Source: Kibdelosporangium aridum | GTDB lineage: Bacteria; Actinomycetota; Actinomycetes; Mycobacteriales; Pseudonocardiaceae | Length of the DNA: 64,000 bases | Reading direction: 5' to 3' | Assembly: GCF_900176515.1 (NCBI RefSeq) | Contig: NZ_FWXV01000015.1 | Span: 1 to 64,000, forward strand | In this document: piece by piece, positions 42,821 through 52,167 of the stretch | Numbering within the stretch: the stretch's first letter is position 1 | How the letters are laid out: each line of letters starts with the position of its first letter | The notes under the pieces: model-generated | Seen by the model: the letters and a program-made list of their open reading frames with translations, nothing else | Told to the model about the DNA's origin: nothing | Databases searched by the model: none | Translations under genes and position numbers: made by a program

Positions 42821-43693
42821 TCAGGCGCGCAGTGTGGTGTCGATGAAGGCCTGTGTCGCCGCGGTCAACTGGCCACGCCGGTACACGAGCCACTGCGGAA
42901 GTCGTTCTGGCGGTGAGAAACGGTACACCTCAGCGCCCGCGCGCACCGCGAGATCCGCCCACCCGTCCGGCATCAAGCCAGCCCCAATCCCCTTGAGCAC
43001 CATAGGAAGTACGACGCTGCGATCGCCGACCTCGGCTGCGATGGTCATATCGCCGACGGTGGCGGCGAGCCGGTCGAACAGCGCACGGACAGCGGTCGCG
43101 GGCTTCGTCACGACGAACTGCATCCCACGCAACTGTGCCGGGGTGACGTCCGGGCCTGATTCGAGTGTTCCCGGTGGCACGACAAGCAGGAATTCCTCGT
43201 CCCGCAAATGATGTGCCACGAGTCCGCGTCCGGTGGGCCGTTCCGCGTTACCGCACACGCCCACTTCGCACCGGCCCTGCAGGACCATGGCGATCACCTC
43301 GGCCGCCGACAGCGCAGACGAAGTGCTCACGACAACGCCGGGATGGTGCGTGCGCAACTCGGCGATGATGCTCGTCACCGGTTCCAGTGCCGAGGACGAC
43401 GTCGCCGCGACGTCGACACGGCCGACTGCGCCCTCGCCGATAGACCGTGCGGCGGCACGCATGGCGTCCAGATCACGCAGCACAAGACGCGCTCGGTCGG
43501 CGAGCATCTCCCCTGCGCTGCTCAGCACCACGTTACGGCCGACGCGATGGAACAGCTCCACGCCGAGTTCGTGCTCGAGCTTGGTGATGGCCCGTGACAG
43601 CGAGGGTTGTGCCACGCGCAACGCACGGGCGGCGTGCGTGAAGCCGCCGTGTTCGACGATCGCGACGAAGTATTCGAGCTGGCGGCGTTCCAT
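42821..43693 (-). CDS. LysR-family transcriptional regulator
   Basis: A 290-residue LysR-type regulator. The N-terminal HTH is MERRQLEYFVAIVEHGGFTHAARAL and the substrate-binding domain runs from about 90 to 290. It diverges from the gamma-glutamyltransferase-family gene with 91 bases between them. LysR proteins commonly control the divergent gene, so the ligand may be a substrate or product of that enzyme or of the following peptide importer. Confidence 0.9.
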   Translation of the reverse strand: MERRQLEYFVAIVEHGGFTHAARALRVAQPSLSRAITKLEHELGVELFHRVGRNVVLSSAGEMLADRARLVLRDLDAMRAAARSIGEGAVGRVDVAATSSSALEPVTSIIAELRTHHPGVVVSTSSALSAAEVIAMVLQGRCEVGVCGNAERPTGRGLVAHHLRDEEFLLVVPPGTLESGPDVTPAQLRGMQFVVTKPATAVRALFDRLAATVGDMTIAAEVGDRSVVLPMVLKGIGAGLMPDGWADLAVRAGAEVYRFSPPERLPQWLVYRRGQLTAATQAFIDTTLRA

Positions 43694-43735
43694 AGCAAGA
43701 CGCTATCGGAATGGTGTCTTAGATGTCTTGGACAC
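43692..43735. promoter_or_regulatory. Inverted repeats in the LysR/GGT divergent promoter
   Basis: ATAGC-AAGAC-GCTAT (43692-43706) contains a T-N11-A pattern and overlaps the LysR start codon. GTGTC (43714-43718) and GACAC (43731-43735) form a second inverted repeat. Such sites fit autoregulation by LysR with activation of the divergent gene. The short arms make chance matches possible. Confidence 0.35.
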
Positions 43736-43784
43736 ACGACCAGACCCGGGTGTGTACTGCCAGACAAGCAGGCGAAAGGACCCG

Positions 43785-45560
43785 ATGTTCACCACCCGGC
43801 CCACCTTGCAGGGCACTTTCGGCATGGTGTCCTCCACCCACTGGCTCGCCTCGGCGACCGCCATGGCGGTGTTGGAGGACGACGGCAACGCGTTCGACGC
43901 GGCGGTCGCCGCCGCCTTCGTGCTCCACGTGGTCGAACCGCACCTCAACGGACCCGGCGGCGAGGTCCCGATCATCATCGCGCCCGCGGGCGGCAGGCCG
44001 CAGGTCCTGTGTGGACAGGGCGGCGCCCCGGCAGGCGCCACGATCGACCACTACACCTCCCTTGGCCTCACGCTCGTCCCGGGAACAGGACCGCTGGCCG
44101 CGGCGGTTCCCGGGGCGTTCGACGCGTGGATGCTGCTGTTGCGTGACCACGGCACCAAGCGGCTGGCTGACGTGCTGAAGTACGCCATTGGTTACGCCGA
44201 GAACGGCCACCCGGCCGTCGAGCGGATCGGCGCCACGGTCGAGACCGTCCAGGAGATGTTCGAGACCGAGTGGACCACCTCGGCCGCGCTCTACCTGACG
44301 AACGGCAAACCCCCGGCGCCCGGCGCCCTGCTCAAGAACCCGGCACTGGCCGGCACATGGCGGCGGGTGATCACAGAGGCCACCGGCCCGAGCCGGGAAG
44401 CCGAGATCGACAAGGCCCGTGAGATCTGGCGCGAGGGGTTCATCGCCGACGCCCTCGCCGAAGCCGCCGCACAGCCCACAATGGACACCTCGGGCGAACG
44501 GCACGCGGGCACCCTCACCACAGACGATCTCGCCGCGTTCGAGGCGACCTACGAAGACCCTGTCACCTACGACTGGAACGGCTGGACAGTCGCGAAAGCC
44601 GGACTGTGGAGCCAAGGACCGACCTTCCTCCAGCAACTCGCGCTACTGCCGGACAGCCTCGACTACGCCACGCCGGACTACTTCCACACCCTCATCGAGG
44701 GCACGAAACTCGCGATGGCCGACCGCGAAGCGTGGTACGGCGACAGTACCGACGTTTCCATGGAAGCGTTGCTAGCCAAGGAATACAACGACTCTCGCCG
44801 TGCACTCATCGGCGAGTCCGCATCCTTCGACCTGCGGCCGGGAAGCCCGGAGGGACGCGAGCCGCGACTGCCCAAGCTGCTCACCGACGGCAGCCTCTTG
44901 GATGTCCCGCAGGTCGCGGGTGTCGGCGAACCGACCGTGGCCAAGAGCGGCCGTACGCGCGGCGACACATGCCATGTCGACGTCGTGGACAAGTGGGGCA
45001 ACATGGTCGCGGCCACGCCCAGCGGCGGCTGGCTGCAGTCCAATCCGATTGTCCCGAGCCTCGGTTTCCCGCTGGGCACGCGCTTGCAGATGGCCTGGCT
45101 GGAACCTGGATTGCCCAACTCGTTGGCGCCCGGGCGCCGGCCACGGACCACGCTGTCGCCGTCGCTGGCGTTGCGTGGCGGTGAACCGGTCATGGCGTTC
45201 GGCACGCCAGGTGGCGATCAGCAGGATCAGTGGAGTCTGCATTTCTTCCTCGCCGTCGCCTTGCGTGAAAACGTGCGCGGTGGCCCAGACCTGCAAGGCG
45301 CTATCGACGCACCGAACTGGCACACCAACAGTTTCCCGAGTTCCTTCTACCCCCGCGAAACCGTTCCGGGAAGCGTGACGGTCGAATCGCGTGTCGGCGC
45401 GGACGTGATCGACGCGCTGACCAGCCGCGGCCACCGGGTGACAGTGGACGAGCCCTGGTCGGAGGGCAGATTGTGCGCGGTGGCGCGCGACCCGGACACG
45501 GGCGTCCTCTCCGCTGGGGCGAACCCGCGCGGCATGCAGGGCTACGCCTCAGGGCGATAG
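43785..45560 (+). CDS. Gamma-glutamyltransferase-family protein
   Basis: A 591-residue member of the gamma-glutamyltranspeptidase N-terminal-nucleophile family. The autoprocessing Thr is T395 in the motif GDTCHVDVVDKWGNM, matching the usual cleavage site. N-terminal ASATAMAVLEDDGNAFDAAVAAAF and C-terminal APGRRPRTTLSPSLAL are also typical. No signal peptide is visible, whereas many GGTs are exported, so it may be cytoplasmic. ATG 43785 follows GAAAGGA; the long upstream open frame is antisense to LysR and was not used. With the peptide importer downstream it may break down or use gamma-glutamyl compounds or peptides. Confidence 0.87.
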   Translation: MFTTRPTLQGTFGMVSSTHWLASATAMAVLEDDGNAFDAAVAAAFVLHVVEPHLNGPGGEVPIIIAPAGGRPQVLCGQGGAPAGATIDHYTSLGLTLVPGTGPLAAAVPGAFDAWMLLLRDHGTKRLADVLKYAIGYAENGHPAVERIGATVETVQEMFETEWTTSAALYLTNGKPPAPGALLKNPALAGTWRRVITEATGPSREAEIDKAREIWREGFIADALAEAAAQPTMDTSGERHAGTLTTDDLAAFEATYEDPVTYDWNGWTVAKAGLWSQGPTFLQQLALLPDSLDYATPDYFHTLIEGTKLAMADREAWYGDSTDVSMEALLAKEYNDSRRALIGESASFDLRPGSPEGREPRLPKLLTDGSLLDVPQVAGVGEPTVAKSGRTRGDTCHVDVVDKWGNMVAATPSGGWLQSNPIVPSLGFPLGTRLQMAWLEPGLPNSLAPGRRPRTTLSPSLALRGGEPVMAFGTPGGDQQDQWSLHFFLAVALRENVRGGPDLQGAIDAPNWHTNSFPSSFYPRETVPGSVTVESRVGADVIDALTSRGHRVTVDEPWSEGRLCAVARDPDTGVLSAGANPRGMQGYASGR

Positions 45561-45574
45561 TGCCGTACGGGAAC

Positions 45575-45611
45575 GGAAAATAGCGGTCCGTCCGCCGGAC
45601 CGCTATTTTCC
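45575..45611. terminator. Strong hairpin terminator after the GGT gene
   Basis: GGAAAATAGCGGTCC (45575-45589) and GGACCGCTATTTTCC (45597-45611) form a perfect 15-base stem with a 7-base loop, 15 bases after the GGT stop. A/T runs at the base of both arms give a T-rich tail in either direction. It separates the GGT gene from the peptide importer operon. Confidence 0.85.
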
Positions 45612-45686
45612 ATGCCATTTTTCGAGCGAAACATTTTAACTATTTCGAAATGCAAAATGGCGAATCCGTGTCGTACGTTACTGGCC

Positions 45687-47312
45687 ATGCGACGTTCCCG
45701 GGTGCTGGTGATCGCGACAGCCGCCGCCACACTGGCCGCCTGTGTCCCGATCCAGGCGGTCACGTCCAGCGGCGAGCGTACCGACAACTACGGCATACCC
45801 ATTGGCTCCCAACGGATCCGCGAAGGCGGCGAGCTGGTGATGGGGCTGTCGAACGAACCCGACCGGCTCGACCCGACGACATCAAGCTCGCTGTACACGC
45901 GCTACGTGATGAGCACGATCTGCGAGAAGCTGTACGACCTCGACTCCCGCGGCCAAGTCGTTCCGCAGCTCGCGACCGCGCTGCCGACGATCTCCGAAGA
46001 TGGCCGGACCGTGACGATTCCGGTTCGCACCGGGATCAAGTTCGCCGACGGCAGCCCCTTCGACGCGACCGCGGTGACCACCAGCCTGCAACGGCACCTC
46101 ACGCTGAAAACCTCCCAGCGCACCAGCGAAATGGGGCCGATCGAAGGCATCCAGGCGACCGGTCAGGACACGGTAGTGATCCGCTACAAGCGCCCGTTCG
46201 CACCGATCACGGCGGCGCTCGCGGACCGCGCCGGGATGATCATGTCCCCGGCCGCGCTGAGCGCGAAGGGCGACAACTTCGGCGACGCGCCGGTCTGCGT
46301 CGGCCCGTTCAAGTTCGTCCGGCGCGTTCCGCAGACGTCGATCGAGGTCATCCGTGACCCGTTGTACTACGACGCGGCCAAGGTCCACTTCGACTCGATC
46401 GTCTACCGGATCATGCCGGACACCAACAGCCGTGCGGCCAACCTGCGCTCTGGGGATGTGCAGGTTGCCGACACCATCTCGCCGCAGGACGTGGACGCGC
46501 TGGCCAAGGACCGCTCACTGCGTGTGCTGCAGGCCGGATCCCTTGGCTACCAAGCCGTCACGATCAACACGGGCAATGTGGACGGCGCGGGCAAGCCGCC
46601 GAAGCCGATCGACACGCCACTCGCACGCGACCCTCGGGTCCGGGAAGCCTTCATGCGCACGGTGGACCGCGAGACGCTCGTCAACACGGTGTTCAACAAC
46701 TGGTTCGAAGTGGCCTGCTCCCCCATCGCCCCGCAGAGCCCGTACGCGTCCGACGCCAGCAACACCTGTCAGCGGTTCGATCCCGCCCGGTCACGGCAGC
46801 TGCTCGCCGAGGCCGGGGTGCCGATCCCGCTCACAGTGAGCATGCAGGTCACCAACACCCAGGACCAGCTGCGCTTCGCCCAGGCGCTGCAGGCCAGCGC
46901 GGCCGAGGGCGGGTTCGACCTGCGGATCGTCCCCGTCGAGTACTCCACCCTGCTGGACGTGCAGAAACGCGGCGACTTCGAGCTGCTGCAACTGGGCTGG
47001 TCCGGGCGGATCGACCCGGACGGCAACATGACCCGGTTCCTGGCGACCGGGGCGGCCGCGAACTACGGCGGGTTCTCCTCGAAGGAATTCGACGACCTGC
47101 TGGCCCAGGCGTCCCGCACCAACGACGTCAAACAACGTGCCGAGCTGTACGGCAAAGCGATCGGCATCATCCAGCAGCAGAACCCGATCGTCTACACGTA
47201 CCGGCTGCGCAACCTCACCGTGCACTCCGAGCGCGTCGCCGGCATCGAGGTCTACTCCGACGGTGTCGTGCGGCTCGGCAAGGCCGCCTTCGTCGAAGGT
47301 CAGGAGGGATAG
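45687..47312 (+). CDS. Peptide/nickel-type ABC substrate-binding lipoprotein
   Basis: A 541-residue family 5 solute-binding protein. ATG 45687 gives a lipoprotein signal with lipobox TLAAC (Cys19). The mature part has RIREGGELVMGLSNEPDRLDP and typical DppA/OppA-like segments (VVRLDAFDATAVTTSLQRHL-like region near 120). An ATG ten codons upstream is possible but gives a longer n-region; neither has a strong ribosome binding site. The stop overlaps the permease start by one base. It should bind peptides or similar small solutes outside the membrane. Confidence 0.85.
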   Translation: MRRSRVLVIATAAATLAACVPIQAVTSSGERTDNYGIPIGSQRIREGGELVMGLSNEPDRLDPTTSSSLYTRYVMSTICEKLYDLDSRGQVVPQLATALPTISEDGRTVTIPVRTGIKFADGSPFDATAVTTSLQRHLTLKTSQRTSEMGPIEGIQATGQDTVVIRYKRPFAPITAALADRAGMIMSPAALSAKGDNFGDAPVCVGPFKFVRRVPQTSIEVIRDPLYYDAAKVHFDSIVYRIMPDTNSRAANLRSGDVQVADTISPQDVDALAKDRSLRVLQAGSLGYQAVTINTGNVDGAGKPPKPIDTPLARDPRVREAFMRTVDRETLVNTVFNNWFEVACSPIAPQSPYASDASNTCQRFDPARSRQLLAEAGVPIPLTVSMQVTNTQDQLRFAQALQASAAEGGFDLRIVPVEYSTLLDVQKRGDFELLQLGWSGRIDPDGNMTRFLATGAAANYGGFSSKEFDDLLAQASRTNDVKQRAELYGKAIGIIQQQNPIVYTYRLRNLTVHSERVAGIEVYSDGVVRLGKAAFVEGQEG

Positions 47313-48268
47313 TGGCACGCTACCTGTTCCACCGGCTCTGGCAGTCCGCGCTCACCTTGGTGCTCGCGTCGATCATCGTGTTCATCGGAGTCCGTGCCCT
47401 GCCGGGTGATCCAGCGTTGGCGATGGCGGGTGAGGAAGCCGATCCGGCGACCGTGGCCGCGGTGCGCGCCGAGCTCGGTCTCGACGAGTCCCTTGTGTCG
47501 CAGTACTTCAAGTTCGCGGGCAACACACTGTCCGGCGACTTCGGCGAGTCGGTCCGGACCGGCACCCCGGTCAGCGAACTGCTCGGCGCTACCTTGCCGG
47601 TGACCATCCAGCTCGCGATCTACGCGATGCTCATCGCGATGCTGCTCGGATTGGCCGCGGGCGTCGCCGCCGCGGTGTACCGCGGTCGCTGGCCTGAGTG
47701 GACGGCCAACGGCTTCTCGCTGTTCGCGTTGTCCGTGCCCACGTTCTGGCTCGGGATCCTCGCTGTGCTCTACCTTTCCGTGCAGCTGGGCTGGTTTCCC
47801 GCGTCGGGGTACGTTTCGCCGTTCGAGCATCCGCTGCGCGGGGTCTACTACCTGACGCTGCCCGCGTTGATCCTCGGTCTGACGCACGCGGCCGTGGTGC
47901 AGCGGCAGACCAGGTCGTCGATGGTCGAGACGTTGACCGCCGACTTCGTGCGCACCGCACGGGCCAAAGGACTCGGCCGTGGTGCGGTGATCTTCCGGAT
48001 CGGCCTGCGCAACAGCTTGATCGTGGTGACCACGATCGTCGGCCTGCAACTCGGTGGGCTGATCGCGGGTGCCGTGGTCACCGAGCGGATCTTCAGCCTG
48101 CCCGGGATCGGCAAGCTCACCCTCGACTCGGTGTTCACCAGGGACTACCCGGTCATCCAGGCGGTCGTGCTGGTGATCACGGCCGCGTACATCGTGATCA
48201 ACCTGCTGGTCGACTTCCTTTACACGGTCATCGATCCACGCATGCGTGTCTCTGGGAGGGCTTCATGA
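47312..48268 (+). CDS. ABC transporter permease, DppB-like
   Basis: A 318-residue inner-membrane permease with six hydrophobic segments and the binding-protein-dependent loop (MVETLTADFVRTARAKGLG) where the ATPase docks. The GTG start at 47312 shares a base with the binding-protein stop. It begins ARYLFHRLWQSALTLVLASI, as in DppB proteins. It forms a heterodimer with the next gene product. Confidence 0.9.
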   Translation: MARYLFHRLWQSALTLVLASIIVFIGVRALPGDPALAMAGEEADPATVAAVRAELGLDESLVSQYFKFAGNTLSGDFGESVRTGTPVSELLGATLPVTIQLAIYAMLIAMLLGLAAGVAAAVYRGRWPEWTANGFSLFALSVPTFWLGILAVLYLSVQLGWFPASGYVSPFEHPLRGVYYLTLPALILGLTHAAVVQRQTRSSMVETLTADFVRTARAKGLGRGAVIFRIGLRNSLIVVTTIVGLQLGGLIAGAVVTERIFSLPGIGKLTLDSVFTRDYPVIQAVVLVITAAYIVINLLVDFLYTVIDPRMRVSGRAS

Positions 48269-49140
48269 CCGCCGTCGATCCCGTTGCGCCAGTGCAGTTA
48301 GGGCGCGTGCGTGGCCGGGTGCTGCGCAAACTGTGGCACAACCCGTTGGGCGTGATCGGCGGGGTTCTGCTGCTCATTGTGGTCGTCGCAGGGGTCTTCG
48401 CGCCGTTGCTCGCGCCCTATCCCCCGGCTCAGGTGCATTTCTCCACGCCGTTCCAGCAGCCGTTCACCGTCGGGTTCGCCCTGGGCACAGACGATCTCGG
48501 CCGCGATGTGTTGTCCCGCGTGCTGTACGGAACCCGTGCCTCGCTTGAGGTCGGCGTGTTGTCCGTGTTGCTGGCTGTGGTCGTCGGCGTGCCGTTGGGA
48601 CTGCTGGCTGGGTACTGGCGATGGCTGGACGCGTTGGTGTCCAGGATCGCCGACGTGATGCTGGCGTTCCCGTTCCTTGTCGTGGCAGTGGGCCTGGCCG
48701 CGATCAACGGCGGCGGGATCGGCAACGCGGCCATCGCGCTGGGCATCGCCAACATCCCGACCATGATCCGCGTGGTCCGGGCCGAGACGTTGCGGCTCAA
48801 GGAATCCGACTTCGTGCTGGCCGCGCACACGATGGACGCGGGAGCGGTGCGGATCCTCGGCGGGCACATCCTGCCCAACGCCCTGTCCGCGATCATCGTG
48901 CAGGCCACCGTGATCATGCCGTCGGCCGTGCTCGGTGAAGCGATCCTGTCGTTCCTCGGGCTCGGCATCCAGCCGCCGGACCCGAGCCTGGGGATCATGT
49001 TGTCCGACGCCCAGCAGTACCTGTTCCGCACGGTCTGGCCCGGTGTGTTCCCCGGCGTCGCGATCGCGTTGATCTGCTTGGGGTTCAACCTGTTCGGCGA
49101 CGCGTTGCGGGACGCACTCGACCCGAAGACCGCACGGTAG
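48265..49140 (+). CDS. ABC transporter permease, DppC-like
   Basis: A 291-residue permease of the DppC type. The N-terminal GRVLRKLWHNPLGVIGG precedes the first membrane segment, and PYPPAQVHFS and FALGTDDLGRDVLSRVLYG are characteristic. The EAA-type loop is VVRAETLRLKESDFVLAAH. ATG 48265 overlaps the DppB stop (ATGA) and follows GGGAGGG. Much longer open frames upstream are out-of-phase shadow. Codon for the Leu in VQLGRV is TTA. Confidence 0.9.
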   Translation: MTAVDPVAPVQLGRVRGRVLRKLWHNPLGVIGGVLLLIVVVAGVFAPLLAPYPPAQVHFSTPFQQPFTVGFALGTDDLGRDVLSRVLYGTRASLEVGVLSVLLAVVVGVPLGLLAGYWRWLDALVSRIADVMLAFPFLVVAVGLAAINGGGIGNAAIALGIANIPTMIRVVRAETLRLKESDFVLAAHTMDAGAVRILGGHILPNALSAIIVQATVIMPSAVLGEAILSFLGLGIQPPDPSLGIMLSDAQQYLFRTVWPGVFPGVAIALICLGFNLFGDALRDALDPKTAR

Positions 49141-49150
49141 GGGAACCAGG

Positions 49151-50707
49151 ATGACTGAGCCGCTGCTGGAAGTCAGCGATCTCGAGGTGGCCTTCGGCGA
49201 CGTGCCCGCCGTGCGGGGTGCCGGTTTGCGGCTGATGCCCGGCGAACGGATCGCGGTCGTCGGCGCGTCCGGATCGGGCAAGTCGACCACCGCGCACGCG
49301 ATCATGGGACTGTTACCGGGATCCGGCCGGGTGACGGGTGGCCGGATCAGCTTCCGCGGCGAGGACATCACCCACGCCGGGGAGAAACGGCTTCGCCGGT
49401 TACGTGGACGGCAGATCGGGCTCGTCCCGCAGGACCCGATGTCCAATCTGAACCCGGTGGCGCGTGTCGGTCGTCAGGTCGCCGAGACCCTTGTGGCGCA
49501 CGGATTGGCCGGGCGCCGGGAAGCCAAGGCGCGGGCCGTGGAGATCCTTGCCGAAGCTGGGCTGCCCGATCCTGAACGGCGTGCGCGGCAGTATCCGCAC
49601 GAGTTCTCGGGCGGTATGCGCCAACGGGTGCTGATCGCGATCGGCCTGGCGTGCCGACCGGATCTGCTCATCGCGGACGAGCCGACATCCGCGCTCGATG
49701 TGACCGTGCAGCGGCAGATCCTGGACCACTTGGAGAAGCTGACCCAGGACCTCGGCACCGCGCTGCTGCTGGTCACCCATGACCTCGGGCTGGCGGCGGA
49801 CCGCGCCGACCACGTGGTGGTGATGTCCGAAGGCAAGGTCGTCGAAGCCGGTCCCGCGCGTGAAATCCTCACCTCGCCGGAACACGACTACACCAAACGG
49901 CTTGTCGCCGCGGCGCCTTCGCTCACACGATCCCCGACGCGCGAGCGGGAAGCAGCCGAACCGGTGCTGGAAGTCGTTGGCGTGTCGAAGGAATACAAGA
50001 TCCGCGGCGGCGGTGGTGTACTGCAGGCCGCGGATGACGTGTCCTTCACTGTCCGGCGTGGCCAGACGACCGCGATCGTCGGCGAGTCGGGCTCCGGGAA
50101 AACCACGACCGCCCATATGGTGCTCGGTCTCGTACCACCAACCGCCGGAGCGATTCGCCTGCACGGGACGGAGTCACCGCGCCGCGCGATGCAGGCAGTG
50201 TTCCAGGACCCGTACGGCTCGCTCGACCCGATGTTCACAGTGGAACGGTTGATCACCGAACCGCTGCGGATCTTCCGCATCGGTGACCGCGCCTCCCGGC
50301 GGGCCCGGGTGGCCGAACTGCTGGACCAGGTCGGGCTTTCACCTGCGATGGCTCAGCGGTATCCGAACGAACTGTCCGGCGGGCAACGACAACGGGTCGC
50401 GATCGCACGGGCGCTCGCGCCCGCGCCCCGGCTCGTGGTCTGTGACGAGGCGGTGTCCGCGCTCGATGTGCTCGTCCAGGACCAGATTCTCCGGCTGCTG
50501 GAGAGCCTGCAGCAGGAACTCGGGCTGAGTTACCTGTTCATCTCGCACGACCTCGCGGTGGTCCGGTCCATCGCGCATGACGTCGTGGTCATGCGCAACG
50601 GCCGTGTGGTCGAGCAGGGACCGGTCGACCAGGTTCTCGACTCGCCGGCCGATCCGTACACGCGGCAACTGCTCGACGCCATTCCGGGCGCGGGCGTCTT
50701 CAGTTAG
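49151..50707 (+). CDS. Fused peptide ABC transporter ATPase (DppD-DppF)
   Basis: A 518-residue protein with two complete ATPase domains. The first (about 1-255) has Walker A GASGSGKST, signature FSGGMRQR and Walker B LLIADEPTSALD. The second (about 270-515) has GESGSGKTTT, LSGGQRQR and LVVCDEAVSALD, where Ala replaces the usual Pro. Fusion of the two ATPases is common in actinobacterial peptide importers. Two TTA codons occur in the first domain (in GLLPGS and RRLRGR). It completes the importer operon; its stop overlaps that of the convergent HTH gene. Confidence 0.9.
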   Translation: MTEPLLEVSDLEVAFGDVPAVRGAGLRLMPGERIAVVGASGSGKSTTAHAIMGLLPGSGRVTGGRISFRGEDITHAGEKRLRRLRGRQIGLVPQDPMSNLNPVARVGRQVAETLVAHGLAGRREAKARAVEILAEAGLPDPERRARQYPHEFSGGMRQRVLIAIGLACRPDLLIADEPTSALDVTVQRQILDHLEKLTQDLGTALLLVTHDLGLAADRADHVVVMSEGKVVEAGPAREILTSPEHDYTKRLVAAAPSLTRSPTREREAAEPVLEVVGVSKEYKIRGGGGVLQAADDVSFTVRRGQTTAIVGESGSGKTTTAHMVLGLVPPTAGAIRLHGTESPRRAMQAVFQDPYGSLDPMFTVERLITEPLRIFRIGDRASRRARVAELLDQVGLSPAMAQRYPNELSGGQRQRVAIARALAPAPRLVVCDEAVSALDVLVQDQILRLLESLQQELGLSYLFISHDLAVVRSIAHDVVVMRNGRVVEQGPVDQVLDSPADPYTRQLLDAIPGAGVFS

Positions 50708-50910
50708 TCGTCGACCCATTCGAGGAGGTCGCCGGGCTGGCACTCCAGCACCCGGCACATCGCTTCCAACGTGCTGAACCGCACCGCTTTGGCCCGGCCG
50801 TTCTTCAGCACCGCGACATTGGCGGGGGTGAGCCCGATCTTCTCGGCGAACTCACCCACGCTCATCTTGCGTTTGGCGAGCTCGACATCGATGCGCACGA
50901 CGATCGCCAT
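50704..50910 (-). CDS. Small Xre-type HTH regulator (YozG-like)
   Basis: A 68-residue Cro/C1-type regulator, almost entirely a helix-turn-helix (MSVGEFAEKIGLTPANVAVLKNGRAKAVRF, then EAMCRVLECQPGDLLEW). Its start overlaps the DUF2975 gene stop by one base, so the pair is co-translated. Such HTH/DUF2975 pairs are widespread in Gram-positive bacteria with unknown function. It probably binds the overlapping palindromes at 51411-51437. Confidence 0.88.
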   Translation of the reverse strand: MAIVVRIDVELAKRKMSVGEFAEKIGLTPANVAVLKNGRAKAVRFSTLEAMCRVLECQPGDLLEWVDD

Positions 50911-51389
50911 CAGATCACCGCTTCCATGTCCGACCGCAGCGTGGTGGCCTGCTGCAGAAGCGCGCGCAACACCACGACCAGCAACACGAACACGGAAACC
51001 GCCCCCGTGATCAGCGCGAGCACAATCCCGGTGCCCGGATCGTCCGCGTTGACCAAGACAACACCGGCCATGCCCAAGAGCACCACCCAGCCCGCACCGA
51101 TCGCCCACAAGATCACATTCACCCACACCATAGCGGCGTCGGTGAAAATGCGGTCTCGCTTGACCAACGTGAGCAACTGCCAGATGCACACGATCACAAC
51201 CTGGGCGCACACCACCCAGAACACCGTCACGGCAGTCAACGGCCAGCGCAGGTAGGCATGATCCGGCGAGACCCGGGCCATATGGGCGAACTGCCCCGGC
51301 AAGGAGACGGTCTCCAGCATCACCATGAGCCCGAACAGCAGAACCAGGAGAACCCTCAGCGGCACAACCGCCCGACGTACTGTGATCAT
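50910..51389 (-). CDS. DUF2975 membrane protein
   Basis: A 159-residue protein with four hydrophobic segments (VVPLRVLLVLLFGLMVMLE, TVFWVVCAQVVIVCIW, VNVILWAIGAGWVVLLGM, GIVLALITGAVSVFVLLVVV), typical of DUF2975. Its partner is the downstream small HTH regulator. It may sense a membrane condition and control the HTH protein, but no function is established. ATG 51389 is close to the palindromic operator region. Confidence 0.82.
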   Translation of the reverse strand: MITVRRAVVPLRVLLVLLFGLMVMLETVSLPGQFAHMARVSPDHAYLRWPLTAVTVFWVVCAQVVIVCIWQLLTLVKRDRIFTDAAMVWVNVILWAIGAGWVVLLGMAGVVLVNADDPGTGIVLALITGAVSVFVLLVVVLRALLQQATTLRSDMEAVI

Positions 51390-51410
51390 GCATCGAGTGT
51401 CGCGCGCTAT

Positions 51411-51437
51411 CTATCGAAAGTCAATCGATAGCTATCG
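51411..51437. promoter_or_regulatory. Overlapping palindromes upstream of the DUF2975-HTH pair (candidate autoregulatory operator)
   Basis: CTATCGA (51411-51417) and TCGATAG (51425-51431) form a perfect 7-base inverted repeat, and CGATAGCTATCG (51426-51437) is a perfect 12-base palindrome sharing one arm. The word CTATCG is thus present three times in alternating orientation, 22-48 bases upstream of the DUF2975 start. Spacing and symmetry suit cooperative dimer binding by the HTH product. Confidence 0.65.
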
Positions 51438-51597
51438 TTAATCGTCCACCAAGAGGGGTTGGAGACGAAAAGGGTGGACGGCGCCGGGGCGGCGGAGTGG
51501 CACGACCACAATGCCCACCCTCGGCCCGACCCTCGCAACTGCCGGTCCAAAGTAGACAGGTCATAACCGCCCGTAACCGCCTAGGCGCACGTCAAAA

Positions 51598-52017
51598 TCA
51601 GCCAGCCGCCGGCTCGCCTGTCAACGCTGCCGCCAGCCGCAACCACGGGGTCGCCTCATCGTGACGCCCCTGCCTCTGCAACGTGCGACCCAGCATCAGG
51701 TGCGCGTAATGCTCAACCGGATCCCGCTCAACCACCTCACGCAGCTGCTCTTCAGCCCGCCGCAACTGCGCCGAGTGGTAGTACGCGCGAGCCAGCAGCA
51801 ACCGAGGTGCGATCTGCTCCGGAACCTCGGCCACGACCTCCGCGAGGAGGTTCGCTGCCTTGGCGTAGTCCTTCGCGTCGAACAGCAGCGAGGCCCGCTC
51901 CCAGCGCTCGGCGATGGTCTCCTCATACTCGTCGTCGAACAGGTGCAGTGCGGTCACCCAGCGGTCCGCCGTCACCCCGCTCGCTTGGTAGTTCGTCACG
52001 AATCGTTCAACATTCAA
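51598..52017 (-). CDS. Tetratricopeptide-repeat protein
   Basis: A 139-residue protein containing about two or three TPR units (FDAKDYAKAANLLAEVVAEVP, ARAYYHSAQLRRAEEQLREVV and LGRTLQRQGRHDEATPWLRLA). It has no signal peptide or catalytic domain and is likely a protein-protein adaptor in the cytoplasm. It diverges from the carboxylic acid reductase gene across a 150-base region. No partner is evident. Confidence 0.8.
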   Translation of the reverse strand: MNVERFVTNYQASGVTADRWVTALHLFDDEYEETIAERWERASLLFDAKDYAKAANLLAEVVAEVPEQIAPRLLLARAYYHSAQLRRAEEQLREVVERDPVEHYAHLMLGRTLQRQGRHDEATPWLRLAAALTGEPAAG

Positions 52018-52167
52018 CCATCCGGTCGCATTCCCCGGAAATCGATGGCAAGTGTCCGCCTCCCCGGGTTACCTCGGTGGCCGAGCCGACCACATAGCGT
52101 TAATTTAGTTGTTGTACGCACCTAAGTGCCAGGTGGACGCTGTGTGACAGCGACAGGAGGCCGGCTC

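Noticed and set aside
43233..43784. N-terminal extension of the GGT-family frame
   Set aside because: It runs antisense through the LysR gene and lacks similarity; the ATG at 43785 has a good ribosome binding site.
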